Assembly (NCBI RefSeq): GCF_000720725.1
Contig: NZ_JOCQ01000077.1
Location: forward strand, 1-62,681
Reading direction: 5' to 3'
DNA length: 62,681 bases
From: Streptomyces rimosus subsp. rimosus
GTDB lineage: Bacteria; Actinomycetota; Actinomycetes; Streptomycetales; Streptomycetaceae
Below are positions 32,610-39,787 of the stretch, in pieces. Under the pieces are notes generated by a model. It saw only the letters and a program-made list of their open reading frames with translations. It ran no database searches and was not told where the DNA came from. The translations under genes and the position numbers were made by a program. Within the stretch, counting starts at the first letter, position 1. Each line of letters begins with the position of its first letter.

Positions 32610-32930
32610 ATGCGCATGCGCATCCGGAAGATCGCTGTACCGGTCGGTGTGGCCGCGGCGGTGGTCGCGGAAGAGCTGCTGACCGCAGCCCCCGCGAACG
32701 CGGGCATCGCTCGGATCAGCGCGGCCGTTTTCGGCAGCAGGTGCGCGGCACGCCATTACCCGGGAGAGACCATGGCCACGGCCCAGGACCCTGGCCTGGC
32801 CCTCAGCAATCTCACGCAGCTTCCGGCCCATGTGCCCTACAACCACTGCGGAGCGATCGACGTGGTTCCGGACGACTTCCTCAACGCGGACACGACGACC
32901 GAGGCGGTGCCTCTACACCCGGTGAAGTAG
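32610..32930 (+). CDS. Small exported hypothetical protein
   Basis: 106 residues. The N-terminus MRMRIRKIAVPVGVAAAVVA then EELLTAAPANA looks like a signal peptide with cleavage near residue 31 (ANA), giving a ~75-residue mature protein with two cysteines (GSRCAARHYPG and YNHCGAID) that could form one disulfide. The stretch NLTQLPAHVPYNHCGAIDVV has a faint resemblance to short secreted Streptomyces surface proteins, not enough to name it. No good ribosome-binding site is visible and flanking DNA is decayed, so it may be a pseudogene remnant. ATG at 32616 is an alternative start. Confidence 0.45.
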   Translation: MRMRIRKIAVPVGVAAAVVAEELLTAAPANAGIARISAAVFGSRCAARHYPGETMATAQDPGLALSNLTQLPAHVPYNHCGAIDVVPDDFLNADTTTEAVPLHPVK

Positions 32931-33170
32931 CCCGCACGGATGCCGCCCTGCCGCTGCCGACTCGTACGTGAGCGGCCCGCGCTTTTGCGGTCCATGTCCC
33001 GGGCATCTCGCTCTGGCTGCGCCACACGGCCCGACATATGCGTACGCCGGGGCCCTGATCCGAGGACACCGGGATGAGCGGCCACGGACGCCGAACCGCG
33101 AGCCGGCGGCCTCCTCGAAGTCCTGTCGCTCGTGGCCGGCACCGGGCGGATCCGTGGCGGCCCGCCCTCC

Positions 33171-33479
33171 AGGGGGACCGAGCAATGGGGCACGGCCGCG
33201 CTCCCCGTACAGGCATGATCGCCAAGCGAGTCGCCGACGATCACGGACTCTTCCTCCGCGCCGGGGCTGATGATCGTCAACGGGCACGGCGGCAACTACG
33301 TGCTCTCGAACGTCACCCAGGAGACCAACGCGGACAGCCCCCGCGTGGCCCTGTCCCCGCTCCTGCACGGCACTCCGCACCTCATACGCATCGGCATCGA
33401 GCAGGATGACCACTCGGCTCCCAGCCGCCCTCACCTAGCCGTTCCGACCAAGGATCTGGCCGGAGACCACCCCGCCTGA
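33171..33479 (+). pseudogene. Remnant of a creatininase (creatinine amidohydrolase) family gene
   Basis: Two pieces in different frames match the same family. Near 33176 the frame reads GTEQWGTAALPVQA before a stop, like the family's LGxxEQHGPHLPV start. From 33270 another frame reads MIVNGHGGNYVLSNVTQETN, the diagnostic NGHGGN block, followed by DSPRVAL and then unrelated residues. The middle and C-terminal part of the ~240-residue family are missing. Frameshift, premature stop and truncation all mark it as dead. It lies near the right end of the islet. 32931-33170 and 33480-33680 show nothing recognisable. Confidence 0.65.
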
Positions 33480-33680
33480 CATGTCGACGTCTACGATCAA
33501 CCATCGGATCGGAAGAAGATCCGCAGTGCCCCCCAGAAGTCGGCACCAGGCCGACACCACACCCCGTACAGTCCGGTTTCATCCAGTGTCAACAGGGATT
33601 GAGGGTGGACCGTGAAACACCGTCCGACCTGCAAAGACACCCCTCAGCGAGGTATGCCCTCCGCTCCCCCGGTGAATGTC

Positions 33681-33941
33681 CGGTTCACCGGCCAACGCTT
33701 CTTCCGCATCGCGAACGGCCGCCTCGCAGGCCGGCTCCGCGACGTCGCCCACCAAGCGACCACCACCGACTTCCGGGGCTCGATGGCCGCGGGCGGCGGG
33801 CCGGACACGTACGTTCTGGGCGGGGCCTTCAACTGCGGGAAGGCGCAGCCGGGGCAGAGCGCCGCGGTCTCGCGCGGCTGTCCGGCGGCCCTGTTCACCG
33901 GCGTCAGCATTTTGCATACGGCACAGGAGGCGGGTCGATGA
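33681..33941 (+). pseudogene. tldD: Left-over 3' end of the original tldD
   Basis: Encodes a TldD C-terminus only: RFTGQRFFRIANGRLAG, then LRDVAHQATTTDF, GPDTYVLGGAFNCGKAQ and a final TAQEAGR. Its wording (FTGQRFFRI, ATTTDF) looks closer to the usual Streptomyces TldD tail than the intact gene's FTQQRAYLI and GSTTEF. Its TGA overlaps the pmbA ATG (ATGA), the normal tldD-tldE junction. Some well-conserved residues have changed (VAHQ, DFRGS, AAGGG), as expected for an unselected fragment. It lacks the start, zinc motif and most of the domain. Translation from the upstream ATG at 33612 could still help couple pmbA. Confidence 0.85.
33828..33858 (+). repeat. 31-bp direct repeat, right copy
   Basis: Identical to 27420-27450; inside the left-over tldD end. 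The distance between copies is 6408 bp. Confidence 0.8.
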
Positions 33942-35338
33942 GCCGTAATCCGCGGGCGAATGCGCCCCACGAGATCGTCGAGCGGGCCCTGGAGCTGTCC
34001 CGGGCCGATGGGTGTGTGGTCATCGCGGACGAGCGGTCCAGCGCGAATCTGCGGTGGGCCGGGAACGCGCTGACCACCAACGGGGTCACCCGCGGGCGGT
34101 CGCTGACCGTGATCTCGACCGTGGACGGTGCGCAGGGGACCGCCTCGGGTGTGGTGTCCCGGGCCGCGGTGACCGCGGCCGATCTGGAGCCGCTGGTGCG
34201 GGAGGCGGAGGCGGCCGCGCGGGCGGCGGGGCCTGCCGAGGATGCCGGGCCGCTGGTCGCCGGCGCCGCGCCGTCGCCGGACTTCAGCGATGCTCCGGCC
34301 GAGACCTCCTCCGCGGTGTTCGGCGCCTTCGCGCCCGCGCTGGGCGAATCGTTCAAGCGGGCCGGGGACGGGGGCCGTGAGCTGTACGGATTCGCGTTCC
34401 ATGAGGTCGTCTCGTCCTATCTCGGCTCGTCCACGGGGCTGCGGCTGCGCCATGACCAGCCCACCGGGACGCTGGAGCTGAACGCGAAATCGCCGGACCG
34501 CACCCGGTCCGCCTGGAAGGGGCTGTCCACCCGGGATTTCCGTGACGCGGACCCGCTGGCCATGGACGCGGAGCTGGCCACCCGGCTCGGCTGGGCCGAG
34601 CGGCGCGTCGAGCTGCCGGCCGGGCGTTACGAGACGCTGCTGCCGCCGACGGCCGTCGCCGACCTGCTCGTGTACCAGCAGTGGTCGGCGACGGCCCGGG
34701 ACGCCGCCGAGGGCCGTACGGTCTTCTCCCGGCCCGGCGGCGGCACCCTCGTCGGCAGCAAGGTCGCGGGGCTGCCGCTGACGCTGCGCAGCGACCCGGG
34801 CGCCCTTGGCCTGGAGTGCGCGCCGTTCGTGCTGGCTCACGCCTCCGGCGACGATGCTTCGGTGTTCGACAACGGGCTGGCGCTGGAGCCGACCGACTGG
34901 ATCCGCGACGGTGAGCTGCGGCGGCTGGTGACCACCCGGCACAGCGCCGGACTGACCGGGCTGCCGGTGGCGCCGGGCATCGACAACCTGATCCTGGACG
35001 GCGGCGGCACCCGGTCGCTGGAGGAGATGGCGGCGGGCACCGAGCGCGGGCTGCTGCTGACCTGTCTGTGGTACATCCGCGAGGTGGACCCGGCCACGCT
35101 GCTGCTCACCGGGCTGACCCGGGACGGCGTCTACCTGGTCGAGAACGGCGAGGTGGTCGGTGAGGTGAACAACTTCCGGTTCAACGAGTCGCCGCTGGAC
35201 CTGCTGGCACGGGCGGCGGAGGCGGGCCGTACGGAACGCACGCTGCCGCGGGAGTGGAGCGACTACTTCACGCGCGCCGCGATGCCGGCCCTGCGGATTC
35301 CCGACTTCAATATGAGTTCGGTCAGTCCCGGGGTGTGA
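33938..35338 (+). CDS. pmbA: TldE/PmbA protease partner subunit
   Basis: 466-residue non-catalytic partner that forms the TldD/TldE heterodimeric metalloprotease. Family blocks: NLRWAGNALTTNGVTRGRSL (residues 34-53), HEVVSSYLGSSTGLRLRHDQ, ETLLPPTAVADLLVY, and the C-terminal DGVYLVENGEVVGEVNNFRF. It lacks the HExxxH zinc motif, as expected for TldE. It starts by ATGA overlap with the left-over tldD end, while the intact tldD is now 6.4 kb upstream, so the two subunits probably come from separate transcripts. That could change their ratio. Confidence 0.95.
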   Translation: MSRNPRANAPHEIVERALELSRADGCVVIADERSSANLRWAGNALTTNGVTRGRSLTVISTVDGAQGTASGVVSRAAVTAADLEPLVREAEAAARAAGPAEDAGPLVAGAAPSPDFSDAPAETSSAVFGAFAPALGESFKRAGDGGRELYGFAFHEVVSSYLGSSTGLRLRHDQPTGTLELNAKSPDRTRSAWKGLSTRDFRDADPLAMDAELATRLGWAERRVELPAGRYETLLPPTAVADLLVYQQWSATARDAAEGRTVFSRPGGGTLVGSKVAGLPLTLRSDPGALGLECAPFVLAHASGDDASVFDNGLALEPTDWIRDGELRRLVTTRHSAGLTGLPVAPGIDNLILDGGGTRSLEEMAAGTERGLLLTCLWYIREVDPATLLLTGLTRDGVYLVENGEVVGEVNNFRFNESPLDLLARAAEAGRTERTLPREWSDYFTRAAMPALRIPDFNMSSVSPGV

Positions 35339-35352
35339 CATCGCGGGTGTCC

Positions 35353-35388
35353 GGCCGGGTCCGGGCGGACGTCCGCCCGGGCCCGGCC
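35353..35388 (+). terminator. Hairpin between pmbA and tyrS
   Basis: Nearly perfect 36-bp palindrome (arms 35353-35370 and 35371-35388) with one T-G pair, 15 bp after the pmbA stop. Confidence 0.65.
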
Positions 35389-35451
35389 ACCACCTCGAAT
35401 AGACTCTCTCCTCGTCCTCCCCTACGGGAAAACCGACCGATCAGGAACGCC

Positions 35452-36855
35452 ATGACACGCCTCGGCGAATCCGTCGCCCGCGCCAGCTCGCTGCTCTCCG
35501 CAGACCTCTCCGCCGACTCCACCGTCGCGGAGCTGCTCCAGGAGACGGGCGCCCGGCGCTATCTGGACCTGACGGACCTGCCTGCCAGGGAGCAGGCCGA
35601 GCTGATCGCCTCCCGTACCGTCGAGGTGCTGCCGGGCGTGGACCAGCTGGCCGAGCGGATCGAGCAGCGCCGGGCGGCGGGCAAGGGCCTGCACATCAAG
35701 CTGGGCATCGACCCGACCGCCACCGACGTCCACCTCGGCCACGCGGTGCCGCTGATCATCCTCAGCCGGTTCCAGCGGCTCGGGCACGACGTGACGCTGA
35801 TCATCGGTGACTTCACCGCCAAGATCGGCGACCCGTCGGGCCGTACGGCCGAGCGCCCGCCGCTGACCGACGAGGACATCGCCGCCAACCTGGCCAGCTA
35901 CCGCGATCAGGTCCGGCCGTTCTTCGACTTCGAGAAGGTCAGCTTCCGGCAGAACAGCGAGTGGCTGGCGCCGTACACCTTCCCCGAGCTGCTGGGGCTG
36001 CTCTCCCAGGTGCCGGTCTCGCAGCTGCTCCAGCGCGAGGACTTCCGCAACCGGCTCGCCGCGGGCTCCGGCCTGACGATGACGGAGCTGCTGTACCCGA
36101 TCGCGCAGGGCCTGGACTCGGTGGCGCTGGAGTGCGACGTGGAGCTGGGCGGCGCCGACCAGCTGCTCAACCTCCAGATGGGCCGCAAACTGATGGAGCT
36201 GCGCGGACAGCGGCCGCAACTGGTCGTCACCATGCCGCTGATCGAGGGCACGGACGGCACCGGCGCGAAGATGTCCAAGTCCAAGGGCAACTACGTCGGG
36301 CTCAGCGCGCCCGCCGACGACGTCTTCGGCAAGATCATGTCGGTGCCGGACCGGCTGATGGAGCCGTACCTGAAGGCGTGGACGGAGTGGACCGACGAGG
36401 AGATCGCGGTCGTGCTGGGCCGGGTGGCGGACAAGACGCTGCACCCGATGGACCTGAAGAAGGTGCTGGCCGGCGAGGTCGTGACGGCGCTGTACGGCCT
36501 GGAGGCGGCGATGGCCGCGCGCGCCGGGTTCGTGGCGCAGTTCTCCAAGAAGTCCTTCGCCGACGTGAGCACGCTGCCGGTGGTGGACGTCGCCGAGCAC
36601 GGCGCGGAGACGGTGGCCGCGGTCCTGACCAAGGTCCTGGAGTTCACGCCGAGCGCCTCGGCGGCCCGGCGGCTGGCCAAGCAGAACGCCCTGCGCCTGG
36701 TCGTGGAGGCCGCCGACGGGCAGCAGACGCTGGTGCTCGCCGAGGCCGAGGCGATCCGGCCGCTGGGCGAGGTGCTGGCCGAGAAGCTGGCCGAGGTGCC
36801 CGGTACGGCGTACCTGAAGGCGGGCCGCAAGCTGGCCCAGCTCGCGGGCCGCTAG
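35452..36855 (+). CDS. tyrS: Tyrosyl-tRNA synthetase
   Basis: Charges tRNA-Tyr with tyrosine. The 467-residue protein is a class Ic synthetase. The HIGH-type motif is PTATDVHLGHAVPL (near residues 86-99), the tyrosine pocket is LIIGDFTAKIGDPSG, KMSKS is seen exactly as GAKMSKSKGN (near residue 277), and a C-terminal S4-like RNA-binding region ends the protein (SASAARRLAKQNALRLV, GRKLAQLAGR). ATG at 35452 follows CAGGAACG. It appears to be monocistronic, between two hairpins. No T-box leader was recognised in the 113-bp gap upstream. Confidence 0.96.
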   Translation: MTRLGESVARASSLLSADLSADSTVAELLQETGARRYLDLTDLPAREQAELIASRTVEVLPGVDQLAERIEQRRAAGKGLHIKLGIDPTATDVHLGHAVPLIILSRFQRLGHDVTLIIGDFTAKIGDPSGRTAERPPLTDEDIAANLASYRDQVRPFFDFEKVSFRQNSEWLAPYTFPELLGLLSQVPVSQLLQREDFRNRLAAGSGLTMTELLYPIAQGLDSVALECDVELGGADQLLNLQMGRKLMELRGQRPQLVVTMPLIEGTDGTGAKMSKSKGNYVGLSAPADDVFGKIMSVPDRLMEPYLKAWTEWTDEEIAVVLGRVADKTLHPMDLKKVLAGEVVTALYGLEAAMAARAGFVAQFSKKSFADVSTLPVVDVAEHGAETVAAVLTKVLEFTPSASAARRLAKQNALRLVVEAADGQQTLVLAEAEAIRPLGEVLAEKLAEVPGTAYLKAGRKLAQLAGR

Positions 36856-36874
36856 GCCTGTCGTCACTTACCGG

Positions 36875-36909
36875 ACCGGCCGGTGCGCACCGTGTGCGCA
36901 CCGGCCGGT
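36875..36909 (+). terminator. Hairpin terminator after tyrS
   Basis: ACCGGCCGGTGCGCA (36875-36889) pairs perfectly with TGCGCACCGGCCGGT (36895-36909), loop of 5. Confidence 0.8.
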
Positions 36910-36966
36910 GTGTGTTCCGGTGTTGCAGTGCTCCGGTCCTCCGGTGTCCTTGCTTGCCCGTTGCTC

Positions 36967-37245
36967 TCAGGTCGTCTCTCTGTGACGACCCCGTACGGCG
37001 GCCCAGAGCCGGTCGCCGATCGCGACCACGATGACCGCGCCGACCAGCTGCAGCACGTGCCGTGTCCAGTCGACGCCCTTGGTGTCGTTCACTCCGATGC
37101 CGGTGGCGAGCCAGTTGCCCAGGACGCTGCCCAGCATGCCGCAGATCACGGTCAGCCAGAGCGGGATCGCCTGCTTGCCGGGAAGGATCGCCTTGGCGAT
37201 CAGGCCCAGGACCAGGCCCACGATGATTGCCCACAACCAAGTCAT
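36967..37245 (-). CDS. GlsB/YeaQ/YmgE family stress-response membrane protein
   Basis: 92-residue membrane protein with three hydrophobic segments. The pattern MTWLWAIIVGLVLGLIAKAI then LPGKQAIPLWLTVICGMLGS is the transglycosylase-associated/GlsB family signature, a small Gly-rich membrane protein linked to general stress in other bacteria; its exact role is unknown. AGGAGGCGACATGA is seen just before the start. It is convergent with tyrS. Other stress-type (Asp23) genes lie 16 kb away and are not obviously connected. Confidence 0.88.
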   Translation of the reverse strand: MTWLWAIIVGLVLGLIAKAILPGKQAIPLWLTVICGMLGSVLGNWLATGIGVNDTKGVDWTRHVLQLVGAVIVVAIGDRLWAAVRGRHRETT

Positions 37246-37463
37246 GTCGCCTCCTCAAGCGGCGCGCGCACGCAATCGTGCACCGTCAGTTTCGCTCCGG
37301 ACGGGCTACGCCGCACGCCGGAGCGGGCCGTACGCGCGAGGACGGTACGGACCCGGCCCGCCCGTATCGCGCCCCGGTCTCGAAGGCGGCGCAGGCGCGG
37401 CGTAACGTGGAATCGGTGCGGAACCGGGGAGTATCCGGCACGACAAGCAGGTGGTGGAACGTG

Positions 37464-37838
37464 ATGCGGAAGCAGACCGGCGCCGAGGCCTTCCGGATCA
37501 CGGGAGCGCGACGGGGCCTGACCGAGGATGTGCGGGGCCGGCAGCGCCGCTATGTGATCTCGATGTCGGTGCGGACCGTGGCCGTGGTGCTCACGGCCGT
37601 GCTCTGGAACATCGAGCGTCACGTGGCCATCGCCACCCTGGTGCTGGGCGTCGTCCTGCCGTACGTCGCGGTGGTCGTCGCCAACGCCGGGCGGGAAAAC
37701 GTACGTTCACTGCCGTCCACCTTCATACCGGCGCCCACGCGGCCGATGCTGGGCCCCGGGGGCACCGCCGGCCCGGCGGAACCGGTCCCGGAAGCGGCCG
37801 GGCCGGATGCGGACGGGCCGCGGCACGAGCGGAGTTGA
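37464..37838 (+). CDS. DUF3099 domain-containing membrane protein
   Basis: 124-residue actinobacterial protein of unknown function. It opens MRKQTGAEAFRITGARRGLT then EDVRGRQRRYVISM, followed by two membrane helices (RTVAVVLTAVLW, IATLVLGVVLPYVAVVVAN), and a Pro-rich tail. The cytoplasmic N-terminal motif and twin helices define DUF3099. GTG at 37461 directly before the ATG is an alternative start. It is divergent from the GlsB-type gene. No function is known. Confidence 0.85.
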   Translation: MRKQTGAEAFRITGARRGLTEDVRGRQRRYVISMSVRTVAVVLTAVLWNIERHVAIATLVLGVVLPYVAVVVANAGRENVRSLPSTFIPAPTRPMLGPGGTAGPAEPVPEAAGPDADGPRHERS

Positions 37839-38035
37839 CCCGTCCGCGATCTGCGAAGCTCAGAAAAAGCTCAGATCAATCATGTGGTTCCGGTGCACCG
37901 GGCCCACTCCCGCGTGACATACTGCGTACGCGCTCCGCATCCCCCGTCGGAGCGACGGACCGACGCCGGGCGGCTCCCCCCGTGGCTGCCCGGCGTCGCC
38001 ATGTCCGCCTCCGCGGGCGACGTAGGGTTGAGGCC

Positions 38036-38383
38036 GTGAACTCCCCTGACGCCCCGCTCCCCGACTCCGCCGGCTCCGCCGGAAATTCCGCATCGCCGCA
38101 GGTCCCCGGCCTGCCGGGCCTGTCGGGACTGCCCGGCTCGGCGCCGGAACCCGCCGCGGACACGCCCGTCTGCTCGGCCAAGGGCTGCCGCGCCGACGCG
38201 GTGTGGGTGCTGGCCTGGAACAACCCGAAGCTGCACACGCCGGAGCGCCGCAAGACCTGGCTCGCGTGCGACGAACACCGCGAGCACCTGTCCAACTTCC
38301 TCAACTTGCGCGGGTTCTTGAAGGATGTCGTGACGCTGGCCGAGTGGGAGAACGGCGTCGCGGACCGCCCGACGGGCGACTGA
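38036..38383 (+). CDS. Conserved hypothetical protein with Cys/His pattern
   Basis: 115 residues. The first ~40 are low complexity (Pro/Gly/Ser, with LPGLSGLPGS). The conserved part reads VCSAKGCRADAVWVLAWNNP, then RRKTWLACDEHREHLSNFL and GFLKDVVTL. Cysteines (C, C, C) plus histidines suggest a small zinc-binding fold. Some databases label relatives acetone carboxylase, a name not supported by the sequence. GTG at 38036 is used. GC3 is strong. It is probably cytoplasmic; function unknown. Confidence 0.8.
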   Translation: MNSPDAPLPDSAGSAGNSASPQVPGLPGLSGLPGSAPEPAADTPVCSAKGCRADAVWVLAWNNPKLHTPERRKTWLACDEHREHLSNFLNLRGFLKDVVTLAEWENGVADRPTGD

Positions 38384-38584
38384 CCGCAGCGGCGACCGAC
38401 CGGCCGTCCGCCGCCTGTCGCCTGCCGCCATTGGTCCGGCCTCTGAAGGCGGGCCATGCCTCGGCCGCGGCGGCTGTACGGGGTCGGACCACACCTCGCC
38501 GCAGCGCCGGTACGACGGGCCGAACCCCGGCCGCAGCAGCTGTACAGCGGACCCGCCCCCGGCCCCCGGCGGCAGCCCCCGCCC

Positions 38585-39574
38585 CTACCCGCCGATCGCC
38601 GACATGGGCCGCTCCGGCTGGAGGAACGCCGGGTCGTCCAAACCCGACCCGGCCTTCTTGCCCCACATCGCCTGCTTCCACAGGCGGGCTATCTCCGCGT
38701 CCGGCGCGGTGGAGCGCAGCGCAGCGCGCAAGTCCGTTTCCTCGGTGGCGAACAGGCATGTGCGGACCTGGCCGTCGGCGGTCAGGCGCGTACGGTCGCA
38801 GGCGCGGCAGAAGGGGCGGGTCACCGAGGCGATGACGCCGACGCGGTGCGGGCCGCCGTCGACGAGCCAGCGCTCGGCCGGGGCGGAGCCGCGCTCCTCC
38901 TGGTCCTCGGGGGTGAGGGTGAAGCGGGTGCGCAGCGAGGCCAGGATGTCACCGGCCGTGATCATGCCCTCGCGCTTCCAGCCGTGCTGGGCGTCGAGCG
39001 GCATCTGCTCGATGAACCGCAGCTCGTAGTCGTGGGCGATGGCCCAGGCCAGCAGGTCGGGGGCCTCGTCGTCGTTGAGTCCGGGCATCAGGACGCTGTT
39101 GACCTTGACCGGGGTGAGGCCGGCGGTGCGGGCCGCCTCCAGGCCGCGCAGCACGTCCTCGTGGCGCTTGCGGCGGGTCAGGGCGCGGAAGACGTCCGGG
39201 CGCAGCGTGTCGAGGGAGACGTTGACGCGGTCCAGGCCGGCGGCGCGCAGGGCGGCGGCGGTGCGCTCCAGGCCGATGCCGTTGGTGGTCAACGACATCT
39301 GCGGGCGGGGTTCCAGGGCGGCGACGCGCTCGACGATGCCGACCAGGCCGGGGCGCAGCAGGGGCTCGCCGCCGGTGAAGCGGACCTCCTCGATGCCGAG
39401 GTCGGTGACCGCGATGCGGATCAGGCGGACGATCTCGTCGTCGGTGAGCAGGTCCGGCTTGGCGAGCCACTGCAGGCCCTCCTCGGGCATGCAGTACGTG
39501 CAGCGCAGGTTGCATCGGTCGGTCAGTGAGACCCGCAGGTCGGTGGCCACGCGACCGTATGTGTCGATGAGCAC
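38585..39574 (-). CDS. moaA: GTP 3',8-cyclase MoaA (molybdenum cofactor synthesis)
   Basis: Radical SAM enzyme that starts molybdopterin synthesis by rearranging GTP. The 329-residue protein has the N-terminal cluster cysteines C21, C25 and C28 (DRCNLRCTYCM), then RFTGGEPLLRPG, and the C-terminal cluster cysteines in RPFCRACDRTRLTADG and RTCLF. It ends in the Gly-Gly tail (SAIGG) needed by MoaA. GTG at 39574 follows AGGGGG and matches the family start. The frame remains open upstream into the symporter through a G/C tract, which I regard as an artefact. No other moa gene is in the window. Confidence 0.94.
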   Translation of the reverse strand: MLIDTYGRVATDLRVSLTDRCNLRCTYCMPEEGLQWLAKPDLLTDDEIVRLIRIAVTDLGIEEVRFTGGEPLLRPGLVGIVERVAALEPRPQMSLTTNGIGLERTAAALRAAGLDRVNVSLDTLRPDVFRALTRRKRHEDVLRGLEAARTAGLTPVKVNSVLMPGLNDDEAPDLLAWAIAHDYELRFIEQMPLDAQHGWKREGMITAGDILASLRTRFTLTPEDQEERGSAPAERWLVDGGPHRVGVIASVTRPFCRACDRTRLTADGQVRTCLFATEETDLRAALRSTAPDAEIARLWKQAMWGKKAGSGLDDPAFLQPERPMSAIGG

Positions 39575-39686
39575 TGCTGCCCCCTGCCCGAGAGCACCGC
39601 TGCCCCCATGCCCGAGTCCGATCAGTTCGTTTTCGAGCCTACGCGATGGGACTGACAGCGAGCACGGGTGAGATATCACGAGGCGG

Positions 39687-39787
39687 GCGGGGGGGGGGCG
39701 GGGGACGCTGACCCCGCCCCCCCCCCCCCCCGCGGGGCGGGCGCCCGGGGGGCCCCGGGCCCGGCCCCGTAGTGGGCCCCCCTGGCC
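39687..39787. other. G/C homopolymer tract, probable assembly or sequencing defect
   Basis: A 10-G run (39689-39698) and a 15-C run (39717-39731) flank CGGGGGACGCTGACCCCG, then GGGGGGCCCCGGGCCCGG-type sequence up to 39787. The symporter protein loses family identity exactly at 39788. Such fold-back homopolymers are rare even in Streptomyces. Either bases are wrong or a piece containing the symporter end is missing. Confidence 0.65.

Larger units (their letters stand above)
27450..33858. mobile_element. Putative islet inserted between tldD and tldE
   Basis: About 6.4 kb bounded by the 31-bp direct repeats. It contains a nitroreductase, a DUF6092-like protein, an unrecognised protein, a 14-TM exporter, a small exported protein and decayed gene pieces. 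Gene spacing is looser and coding density lower than in the rest of the window. tldD and pmbA are adjacent in relatives, and here a left-over tldD end still overlaps pmbA. No integrase, transposase, origin or terminal inverted repeats were found, so it may be a remnant or the product of homologous exchange. Confidence 0.6.

Noticed and set aside
27450..33858. Complete integrative element with integrase
   Set aside because: No tyrosine or serine recombinase, excisionase, relaxase or transposase could be found in any frame.
35389..35451. T-box leader before tyrS
   Set aside because: The gap is too short and no specifier stem or T-box sequence is visible.
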